Part shown: one piece after another, positions 21,703-30,549 of the stretch | Layout of the letters: the number at the start of each line of letters is the position of its first letter | Numbering within the stretch: position 1 is the stretch's first letter | Position numbers and translations under genes: made by a program | Notes under the pieces: generated by a model | Database searches by the model: none | What the model saw: only the letters and a program-made list of their open reading frames with translations | What the model was told of the DNA's origin: nothing | From: Metellina segmentata | Lineage: Eukaryota; Arthropoda; Arachnida; Araneae; Tetragnathidae | Reading direction: 5' to 3' | Assembly (NCBI GenBank): GCA_947359465.1 | Contig: OX375876.1 | Coordinates: forward strand, 66,718,998-66,782,997 | Length of the DNA stretch: 64,000 nt

Positions 21703-22030
21703 TTTTATGGCAATTCGTATTTTTTAATTAACGTCGTACTAGAGCAACACAACGGGCTATTGACGACGGTCCGGGGTTAATCCCCTAAGGGAAAGATCAT
21801 AGGACACCACCACGTAATTTTGAACCACGTTCAAATGACGAGGCAACACCTGAGCTGGTACCCCAGTCTTCAAACTTCCACACCAACCCAACGTTAGGAC
21901 TTTCGGCCACGACAGATTTAAGGTGCACCAGCCGCCTCTACACCATACGCTTACAAATACCCATGCCCTGACCCGGATTCAAACCAGGAACCTTCCGATC
22001 TAGAGGCTAACCACCAGACTGTTTGGTCGG
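21703..22030 (-). mobile_element. SINE, head type 1, inserted in a hAT relic
   Basis: The body and head match 2643-2951 (ACGTCGTACTAGAGCAACAC, CGACAGATTTAAGGTGCACC, and a head ending at TTTGGTCGG). A 13-bp direct repeat CAGGAAAACAATC flanks it (21690-21702, 22031-22043). Next to the left duplication is a ~20-bp AT-rich tail that differs from the usual ATTACC tail. The head has small indels relative to copy 2643-2951. Confidence 0.8.
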
Positions 22031-22270
22031 CAGGAAAACAATCCTTGAAGACAGAAAAAAATCATAACCTTTTCAACATATACAATCTTTAAGTTGGCAT
22101 TGGGTTTCGGTTCGGTTATTTGGGTTTTTATGGCTCAAGAGCCATATTTGGTCTGACTGAGCCAAACAAAAAAGCTTATTTCTCAGTGATTTCAAGCGCA
22201 AGGGTCAGATCTGGTCAAGCTGTTCAAAGAAATATTTGTCTATCAAGAAGACGGGCCGTCGCCATTAGAC

Positions 22271-22836
22271 CAGGGCTCGAAATACCCGGGTGCACAGGTG
22301 CACTGTGCACATGAAAATGAAATTGTGCACCTAATTTGCAATTAATTGTGCACCTAGATGCAAGCAGTGCACCTAACGTTAAAAAAAAGGGGGTGAAACG
22401 TGTTATGTTATTATGATTGAACAAAATATTAAAATCGACCTCTCTCTCTCTCACTCTAAAGGAACGTAATAAAAATTCCTAAATACACACTATGCGAAAA
22501 CAAAATCTCCGGGCCGTAGCAGGCTTATACAGGAGGAAGGTTTACTTGTGCCACTGCCACCAGACCTTTCCGATGATCGAAACATTTTCCAGATGGCTTT
22601 GTTGAAGCGACTCGCGACAGCCGTGCGCCGGAGAATTTAGGTGTTTAAATATTTTTATTTACTATCTACTACTAACCTATATAAACATACCCAAATAATA
22701 AAGTAGTTTACACAACATTAATGCCCTTATGTTACGTTTTTTTTTTAATGTGCACCTAAAATATAACCTGTGCACCTAATTTAAAAACTTAGGTGCACAA
22801 GGTGCACCTGCATTAAAAAATCTATTTCGAGGCCTG
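22271..22836. mobile_element. hAT-type MITE with repeated GTGCACCT words
   Basis: 566 bp with ends CAGGGCTCGAAATA and (reverse complement of the right end) CAGGCCTCGAAATA. Near-perfect 8-bp flanks, CATTAGAC (22263-22270) and CAATAGAC (22837-22844), fit hAT insertion. Inside both ends, GTGCACCTAA and AGGTGCAC words occur repeatedly, giving long-range complementarity. No transposase frame is present. Part of the interior (about 22490-22640) is less AT-rich and could be a residue of the parent element. Confidence 0.75.
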
Positions 22837-22949
22837 CAATAGACTGTTGTGTTGCTGAACTGTGACATAAATTCAACTATCTACCATTAAATAGCTTGAT
22901 ATGCACACACAAACATGCAAAGTTTAACTGATACAGAGAAATACACTCA

Positions 22950-23032
22950 GGGTTGCTACTGGAATCGAATCTGCGACGCCTACAACTTGTAGGTGCAATC
23001 GTAGTTGCATACCCACTGTGCCACGGCAGCCT
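22950..23032 (-). mobile_element. tRNA-like SINE head or tRNA pseudogene
   Basis: On the minus strand, TGGCACAGTGGG (23012-23023) fits the Pol III A box and GATTCGATTCC (22961-22971) fits the B box, at tRNA-like spacing. The 5' and 3' ends do not form a clean acceptor stem, and the anticodon arm is irregular. I therefore read it as a SINE head or tRNA pseudogene rather than a working tRNA. It differs from both heads of the abundant SINE family. Confidence 0.6.
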
Positions 23033-23059
23033 CCACACATTAGTGATATATACATATTT

Positions 23060-25400
23060 CAAATGCAGATAATATGGTTAGCCAAATGTCCAGGTTGATT
23101 TAACCGTATTCATTAAATTAGTCGACCGTTATGTAGGTGAATGATTATTGAATATGAATGCTATATTCATTATATATAAATGTATTGAAATACGTTATAT
23201 ATGAAAGATGAGTAAATACTTTTCCATCAATAGATATAATCAGTTCAAAAAGTTTAGCGCAGATGCTATACGTGGGTCTGCTAGTTTCATATACATTTAT
23301 ATTCAAATAAATTCATAAATTATAAAAAAAATTACAAAAATCTACTGTTAATTAAATTAAAAATATATTTAGTTACTGTATATAAAATGAAAAGCATCTT
23401 TATTTCAAATTGTCAAAAACAGTTGTTTGGAAAAAGGATAAAATATTCTGACAAAATATGTAGTCTGTAATTTACAATATGTAACAAAACTGACGAGTCC
23501 TCTATTTTAATAGACCTTACTAGAAGTAGGACATCTTCAACTGTCAAAGACAACAATCGTGTCCTAAAAGAAAACAGGATAGAGGAAGTAGAGATAACCG
23601 GATGTTGTTGGACAGATACAACATTCAAAACTCTATCTATCTATCCTATTATCAATTTCCGCTCTTAAAATAGTAATTTTTACAACTCTTACCCACAAAG
23701 ATAATTAGTTGTTGGACTAGATCTCTTCATTTGTTAATTATTGTTCAAACTGCATATTCTTAAGAATACAATAGATCTATCCTCAACACTGAACAGTTCT
23801 GTAGATGAAGACAGATCATTTGGGTATTTGGATTTGTGCAAAATACAAAAAGTACTGGAATTATCAGAGATTTCTGTTAAACTCCATAAAATCATCTAAG
23901 ACATTATCAATCAGCTTTTAGAAGCAGGAAATTTTTATGGAGTAACACAGTTTTTTATTAATTTTAAAATTTTCGTACCGCTAAGTTTTTAATACTAGTC
24001 ATTAATATAAAAGTACGTGTTATTTGCTAAATGGAAAAAATTTCATTCCCTGAACACAATAAATTTAAAAATGGAGCAAAAACAAACAAACTACGTTCGA
24101 GATATATTACTCAACAATAAATTTAAAACTCTGCACACCCAAATCGCATTAACTGGAAAAAACAATGGCGAACCATATGCTGCGTTTAAAAGAATTGTAA
24201 TGAGAAAAAATCATTAACAAATGGAACATATAGGAAAACATTTTTAAACAGTTTTTCTTTTCATAATATGCATAGCTGCTCTCAAATAAGATTGATTGAA
24301 CTAGTGTGTTGGAAAAGTATTCCTTTCAAATTAATTTATATGTTGCTAAAATATTTATTTAAAATTTCGAAATAGGAATCCTTTTTTTTTACCTTAATAA
24401 TTTATTTTATATTTTCTAGGGAAATAGAGAAATTAAAAATTGAACGGTTCTCTTCTTTATTTTTTCAGAATTTACTTGAAGATTAAAATCCTGGCTGATT
24501 TCCATGATTTATCATTTCCTGACGTCCATATACGTCCAAAAAATTCCGGAACAGAAAAAATTTCTGACTATAGAAAAAGAAAAGAGATGCTTCTAAAAGC
24601 TGTCCTACAAATCTAATATGAAATAGCTCTTAGTTCTGGTCGTATGGAAAAGCTAAGTTGTATTCATCGCCGCTATTATTCTTATCTTACAAATCTAAAC
24701 ACAGCTGTTTGTAAGAGCAAGGAATGCTGTTTTCCTGCAGTTACATACGTTTCCCTTCCAACCACAACTGAAAAAAAATGCGTCTTTTTCGCTTCACAAT
24801 CCTCATTTTTTCCCTCTTGCTTCTTTTTCCTTATTTCCAAAATGTGCTTTTTGTTCAATGCAAAACTCTCAGATTGACGTGATCAATGATTCAATGAGCT
24901 TAGGCATGCTGTTGCTGTTATAATTCAAACTTTTGTTTTAAATTTCCAATAGCAAACAGGCAAAACACAAGGGTTAGTAACAAGAGTAAGCACAAACAAT
25001 ACATAAAATTGATTTTTAAAAAGGTGAGACAGTAAAAGTTATAGAAAATTAACTGCCCATAGACGTCCTGACTAGAGAGGGTCAGTACGAACTTGCAGGT
25101 GGCGGATGTCCGATGCTTGGAATTTAGTACAAAAGGATCAGCAGGGACTATGTAGAATTTTTAGGTGGTAGAGTTGTTTAGCCAAACAATCATGAATTTG
25201 AAACCCTTCCTTCTCTTATTAGTCACGACTTCTATGCTGGACATCTTCATACATACTGGATTTATGCTTCCAGACCCCTACAGAGGTTCTATTACCTCCA
25301 TGAGGAAAATAGATAGGTCTTGTCTATCCAGCTCTATCTGTTCCTAGGGCAAGCCAGACGTTGGTCCAACATCGGTCCTGCGACACTAAATTAACTGAAG
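23060..25400. other. No recognisable feature
   Basis: AT-rich sequence. Open frames at 23413-23628 (minus), 24017-24217, 24644-24877 and 25165-25347 have no recognisable content or splice context. Confidence 0.4.
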
Positions 25401-25443
25401 TATGCGTACCAACAAGTTTTCTGTACAGAAACGGGTATGCATA
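25401..25443. repeat. Palindromic repeat, third copy
   Basis: TATGCGTACC ... TTCTGTACAGAA ... GGGTATGCATA: an imperfect 43-bp palindrome matching the two at 1861-2050. Confidence 0.65.
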
Positions 25444-26213
25444 TCTGCTTCAATGTGCGGACTTCATGAATGATTCTGTGAGACGAGAGGCTATGGGTTT
25501 ATTGACTTTCTTTCCATTTTACCCAAGTAGCGTATTAAGATGTGTTGATGATAATCTCTAGGTATCACATACGTGGGCGATAAGGTCCACAGATTTCAAT
25601 GGTATAATATATTTCCCCCCCTGTTATATTTAAGCTGTTTACATTGTGAAGAAGACGAACAGCTCAATTTGTGAACAGCTGTGATGTTGTGGTAAAGCTG
25701 TTATCTTAATATCATGATCTTAAATGCATAAATAATGCATAAAATTTGGCATTATGATTCATTATAAAGATAAATTAAGATACATGCGTATTTGCGATAT
25801 CTTGAGTGTTGTTTTGAGAAGACGCGATATATTTGAGGCACATTACAAAAAATGTAATAAAGATATAATTGTTGGTATATTTATGGTACTACGACGTGAG
25901 AGAGATGTTACCTTTTTTTAGACCTTAGAGAGATGTTTGAGACAGATGTTACCTTTTCGAATTAAAGTCATCCGTGTACTTGACAATACTTTTAAACTTC
26001 ATAACCTGATAACCAAAAATTACACAAAACCCACTTTATTTAAATGAAGATTTTAACTCTGCATTTAAAAAATTCTATTTTTACCTTTAGGGCCCCTTCC
26101 AAAATGAAATCTTGACTACGTTAAGGTGTAAAGGAATATAAATATATTTTACAAATCAAGGCGAATTATTTGTGTGTGCTTAATACATTAACTTGGAATA
26201 CACGTTTCCAATT
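25444..26213. other. No recognisable feature
   Basis: AT-rich, with a short internal duplication (AGAGAGATGTT ... ACC near 25900-25955). No gene is supported. Confidence 0.4.
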
Positions 26214-27562
26214 TACACTGCTGACCACCGTAAATGCAACTGCAACACCCTGAAGGAAGCATGCAAATAATATGAAATTTACAACATGCATTAGCGGAAG
26301 TGAGATATGCAAATGATTAGAATTTTAGCGCAGACGCACATCACGCGCGCCTGTGGCGCCACTTCAAAGCGATATTTAAGGCTTGAAGATTTCGACGATT
26401 TCAAGTACGGCATTTGTGTTTTTCTTGTGTTTTTTTCAAAAAAACGATCAATTATGCCTCATAGAAAACAGCGATCATCTTTTGATCAAGTATCCGAGTT
26501 CGACAGAGGAAGGATAGTGGCCTACCGAGATTGTGGATTATCTTTCAAGGAAATCGGTAGTCGTGTTGGATGAAACCAAACAACTGTAATGCGGATATGT
26601 GATCGTTGGATGCAGGAGGGTACGACGGACCGACGTGTTCGATCGCATCCACCTCAGTGCACCACTTCACTTGATGACAGGCATATTGTGCGTATGGCAG
26701 TGACGGATCGCTCAGCCACATCACGAACCATAGCACAGCACATTCAGTCTGAAACGCATCATCCAGTGTCTGCGCGTACCATTCGACGCCGTTTACAGCA
26801 GAGTGGTGCGATGAAAGAAGGATGTGGACGGCAGAATGGAATGAAATTGTCTTTACTGACGAGTCATGCTTCTGTCTGCAATACCACGATGGTCGGATTC
26901 GAGTCTGGAGACACCGTGTAGAGAGGATGCTGAACAGCTACGTTATGCACCGTCACACTGGTCCTGCACCGGGTGTTATGGTATGGGGCGGTATTGGATA
27001 TCGCTTTCGCACTCCTCTAGTACGAATTGCCGGTACTTTAAACAGCCAGCGCTACATCTCCGAGGTGTTGGAGCCAGTTGTCCTTCCTTACCTTCAGGGC
27101 TTGCCCACAGCCATATTTCAACAGGATAATGCGCAACCACACGTGGTACGCATTGTCCAAGAGTTCTTCGTCAATCGCCAGATTGAATTGCTTCCCTGGC
27201 CAGCTCGCTCTCCGGATCTTTCGCCGATAGAAAACATGTGGTCCATGGTTGCTCAACGATTGACCCAGATTACATCCCCAGCTGCCACAACAGATCAACT
27301 TTGGCAACGTGTGGAAGCTGCTTGGTCTGCTGTACCCCAAGAACCCATCCAAAGTCTCTTTGAATCAATGCCGAGGCGTGTGGCAGCGGTGATCTCCAAC
27401 AATGGCGGCTACTCTGGCTACTGATTTTGGCAGGAACCACACTTCATAGAAGTATATAAATTTAATCATTTGATACTTGGTCAACATGTTATCGACAAAC
27501 TAAATTTTGTTGTGATATCTCTTGTCTTTCTTGGTGTTGTAATTTGGGTGGCCAGCAGTGTA
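26214..27562 (+). mobile_element. Tc1-type transposon, nearly full length, inactive
   Basis: Flanked by TA dinucleotides (26214-26215, 27561-27562). Terminal inverted repeats: CACTGCTGACCACC on the left, and CACTGCTGGCCACC as the reverse complement of the right end; both continue with similar ACAACACC words. The length, about 1345 bp between the TAs, is close to an autonomous Tc1 element. It encloses one transposase gene broken by a stop and a deletion. Confidence 0.9.
26454..27424 (+). pseudogene. Tc1 transposase, broken by a stop and a deletion
   Basis: Starts at ATG 26454 (MPHRKQRSSFDQVSEFDRGR). The N-terminal helix-turn-helix region is recognisable (VTDRSATSRTIAQHIQ, SARTIRRRLQQS). The catalytic residues are all present: FTDESCF, then FQQDNAQPH, then DLSPIENMW, with 34 residues between the second Asp and Glu. 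It ends SMPRRVAAVISNNGG. Two lesions: an in-frame TGA at 26571-26573 where the family usually has Arg (CGA to TGA would be one CpG transition), and a frame change near 26805-26822 where the segment linking the DNA-binding and catalytic domains looks deleted. It is therefore non-functional, though a partner supplying transposase could still move the element. Confidence 0.9.
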
Positions 27563-27851
27563 ATTTAGGGCACCTCATTTTAAATTGTACCAGGGTGGAA
27601 TTTCTCATCAAAATTCATAGACTGATCCCATAATATAACTACTCTGGCGCTTAAAACTTTAAGGAACAATAAAATATTCAGCTGCTATTTTGTAATGAAG
27701 TAACCTGGATGTGGGAAAATTATATAAAAGGTTCTTCAAGAGTTATCGAACCAATTAGTAAAAATATAACAGTACAGGTGCCATCAGCAGAAAAGTCTTT
27801 GAACTGAAGTGGTGACATTACTCTGGGTTCCATTGTAGGTATTTTAATTGA
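27563..27851. other. No recognisable feature
   Basis: Short non-coding spacer between the Tc1 element and a MITE. Confidence 0.3.
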
Positions 27852-28290
27852 TGCCCGGTGCACACATCTGATTTGTCAACGTGCGGCGCCACTGCGGCAC
27901 CGAAGTCCAACTATGCTCACATAACCGTGAAATGACGCAAGTACTGATTCGATAAATATTCTTCGAAGAAAACTTGTTTATTTCTCTTACATGGTGTAAA
28001 AAAGTATTTTTTTAAACAAAATAGACGTTTTTCTGGAAACAACCATTTATTAATTATTATTTATATTCCATTCATTTATGAAAACAAAGTACTTCAGACC
28101 GGAGAAGCGATTGCGGCAAGCTACGGCGTAGTGGGGATCTGCGGTACAAATTACACGCAAGTTGGACGTGCATCGCAGCAGCGGCACCGGATGCATGTGT
28201 GCACTACTCCATTGAATTTAATGTATCTCAGACCGCACTTACAGTGCGGCAGTGGCGCCGCACGTTGAAAAACCGGATGTGTGCACCGGA
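27852..28290. mobile_element. MITE with ~45-bp terminal inverted repeats
   Basis: The left arm begins CCCGGTGCACACATCTGATT and reads on through GTCAACGTGCGGCGCCACTG. The right arm is its reverse complement (CAGTGGCGCCGCACGTTGAA, then ACCGGATGTGTGCACCGGAC). About 435 bp, GC-richer than its surroundings, no coding capacity. The superfamily is uncertain: PIF/Harbinger or hAT are possible, but the duplication length cannot be read. It abuts a SINE 3' end on the right. Confidence 0.75.
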
Positions 28291-28739
28291 CCTAACGTCG
28301 CACTGGAGTAACACAATGGGCAATTGACGAGGGTCCGGGATGAAACCCGATGTGCGTCTCTGATCACCCCTCGGCACGAATCTATGAAGAAAACTTTTTC
28401 GGCTCCAAACGGACCTAAGGTTGACTGATATCAATGAGCCGGACCACATATCTTCAGCGCACACACTCACGGGTCGACCACGTCCACTCCCTATCGTGTT
28501 CATCCTGGGCAGATAAGGGTTTTTCGGACGGCGCGTCGCTAGGCCCACTTCTAATGTTTCTCATTAGAGGCTTTCCCTAGCTTCGGCTAATCCGCTGTGG
28601 GTTTTCAATAACTCGGTACGGAGGGGTCTACTTCCATTCGAAGAAGAAGAAGGGATCAAACCCGAAGAGAAAAATCTCAGGTCAACGGTCAACATCACAC
28701 AATTTTGAACCAGCTGGGTGTCATTCAATAGAAGGGTAA
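28291..28739 (-). mobile_element. SINE-body element split by an unrelated retroposon
   Basis: The left piece, 28291-28350 (CTAACGTCGCACTGGAGTAA, GGGTCCGGGATGAAACCCGA), and the right piece, 28652-28739 (GGGATCAAACCCGAAGAG, CACACAATTTTGAACCAGCT), are one inverted SINE body. A 14-bp near-perfect duplication, GGGAT(G/C)AAACCCGA, marks the insertion. Upstream in SINE sense it joins repeat X, as at 20703-20990. Confidence 0.75.
28351..28651 (+). mobile_element. Unclassified retroposon ending in GAA repeats
   Basis: A 301-bp insert flanked by 14-bp duplications (28337-28350 and 28652-28665, one mismatch). It ends CGAAGAAGAAGAA on the plus strand, so the 3' tail is a short (GAA)n. It is clearly GC-richer than its neighbourhood. 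Open frames on the minus strand are in the wrong orientation relative to the tail. It could be a 5'-truncated LINE 3' UTR or a SINE; I recognise neither. Confidence 0.65.
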
Positions 28740-28910
28740 CTGAAAAGGTTTCGAAAGGTAGAGGAAACAATCCTTACTCGGCTACATGATCACCTCGAAC
28801 ACTGATGCGGGCTTTGCACAGCGTTTATATAGCTAATGATTTTGAAGATGAATTCCTACGGTAGCAGAATTTATTCCAATATTAGAGAGCTTCTGGAAGT
28901 CGCAATTCAA
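28740..28910 (-). repeat. Repeat X, copy 2
   Basis: Reverse complement of 20703-20870 with scattered differences (CTGAAAAGGTTTCGAAAGGT, CATGATCACCTCGAACACTG, GGGCTTTGCACAGCGTTTAT, AAGATGAATTC). It joins a SINE-like body at the same point as the first copy. Confidence 0.65.
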
Positions 28911-29145
28911 AATTTTAATATGCACCAGATTTCTACTGAATATTCTTGGTTATGCAAATCCACACAGGCTGTTTCGTTCAATTTTATCTCTGTCATGAAT
29001 TAAACCTTGAATCCGTTTCATGAACTGTAAATTGATTTGATTGTTACACTTCTAAGGGAGAAGAAATGTGAAGTTATTCCTCTAAATATTAATCTTTATT
29101 TTATTTAAAAAATTTCTCTCTAAACCTCAGTTGTAAGTTATATAG

Positions 29146-30065
29146 CAGGGGTGGGCAAATGCGGCTCTTCTTTGTATTAAGTGTGGCTCTCATTGAAAAT
29201 TTAAATCCGTTTTTTTAATAACTTTAAGATTTTTTTCATGAATATTGTCAAATTGACTAAGTGAAGCGTTCAAGCCGTACGTAGTAGCTTCGATAGTAGG
29301 TCTTCGGTTGAATCTGTTATTTAAGTGTTCAAGTCGTACGTAATCGCTTCGAAAGTAGATCTTCGGTTGCGTCGATATGTGCTTCTAGGAGTCGTCGGTT
29401 CTTGTTCTCAAGCGCGTGTCCTGGAGGTCACACCGTCCAACTGAGCGTCGTATTGGTGCAATTAGTAAAAATGTTGAAAATAGTTCAATGTGTGTTTTGA
29501 AAAATTGTACAGCAATTAGCTTGGCTCTCGGAGAGTCTACAGACATTTAGGATGTTCCACAATTGGTCGTTTTTGTCTGCTATGTTTCTGCAGACGTGAA
29601 TGTGAAGGACGAAGTATTAGACCTAGTAGCTATTATCGAAACAACTCAAGGTATCGATGCTAGAAAAATGCGCTTGATGAATTAATGAATAGGATTGCCT
29701 CGTGATAAACTGATAAGTGTTGCGACTGACGTAGCGCCTGCAATGATAGTAAAAAAACCAAGATCTCATTGGTCTTTTAAAAAACGATCCTAAAATTCCA
29801 CGTTTCTTACCTCTTAACTGTATAATTCAACACGAGTATCTCTTCGCGAAGTACTTCAAATACGAAAATGTGTGGAAGATTGTTTTGCAGATTGTGAATT
29901 TAATTACACTTGTGTCCAAAATTATCTTTACGTGCATAGAATCACGGATTTATCAGAAACTGTGAACTATAATTTTATAAATTTGTCTAGAACGAGGCAT
30001 GACATCTTAACACATAAATACAAAGTAAAAAATTTAAGAACACTGCATATGATATAAAATTGTAG
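29146..30065 (+). pseudogene. hAT element remnant with transposase fragments
   Basis: Begins with a hAT-like end, CAGGGGTGGGCAAATGCGGC. A ~45-bp direct duplication (GTTCAAG(C/T)CGTACGTA ... TCTTCGGTTG) lies at about 29268-29370. From 29463 the translation reads ISLALGESTDI, stop, DVPQLVVFVCYVSADVNVKD, and later IGLPRDKLISVATDVAPAM; this is the hAT RNase H-like core around its catalytic Asp residues, as in the GTF2IRD2/ZBED group. Several stops and frame changes make it dead. The C-terminal dimerisation region was not found, so the right boundary is approximate. Confidence 0.75.
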
Positions 30066-30239
30066 CACGGAATCATAAAAATGGCAATAATATGTGACAA
30101 GGAGAGTTCAGAAAAAAATGCATAATTCAGAAGAAGGCTTAAAGAATTAAGGCTTATGAATTTTTTTGAAATGTTATCGCCCCTGACTTGTACACACACA
30201 CACATCACAAGATGATTTCATGCTGGCAATAATGTTATT

Positions 30240-30343
30240 AACCACAGTTTGGGGACTTAAGTTCCACTCCTCCAGCAATGCGGGTCTTCAGGGCATTTAC
30301 ATCTCTAGGAGAAGGATTTCTACGTGCAACTGCTTTTCCAAAG
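30240..30343 (-). pseudogene. Tc1 transposase, C-terminal piece left of the gypsy insertion
   Basis: On the minus strand it reads FGKAVARRNPSPRDVNALKT, then RIAGG, the region just after the DLNPIE motif. It continues the frame broken at 34633 once the 5-bp CAAAG duplication is accounted for. This shows that the gypsy element interrupted an existing Tc1 copy. Confidence 0.7.
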
Positions 30344-30504
30344 TGTAATGATTAACTGTGACTATCCCGTAATGTGATTAACCGTAACTGTAACACTACT
30401 AACAGTATGTAAACAACATCTCTTAAGTCAATTACAATATAGCTTGTTCGTAAGTGCATATCGTTGTATCATTATTATTATTATATTGGCCAGTAGTCAT
30501 TACA
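30344..30504 (+). repeat. 5' LTR
   Basis: 161 bp, TG...CA ends, no differences seen from the 3' LTR. It is short for a gypsy-group LTR and carries an ATT trinucleotide run near its end. Confidence 0.95.
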
Positions 30505-30516
30505 TGGTGCCGAAAC
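30505..30516 (+). promoter_or_regulatory. Primer-binding site, probably tRNA-Phe
   Basis: TGGTGCCGAAAC follows the LTR directly. It is complementary to a tRNA 3' end reading GTTTCGGCACCA. Animal tRNA-Phe begins GCCGAAA and so ends TTTCGGC plus ACCA, which makes tRNA-Phe the likely primer. Confidence 0.75.
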
Positions 30517-30549
30517 AAATAAAAATACTTAGAGTATCAACACTAGATT

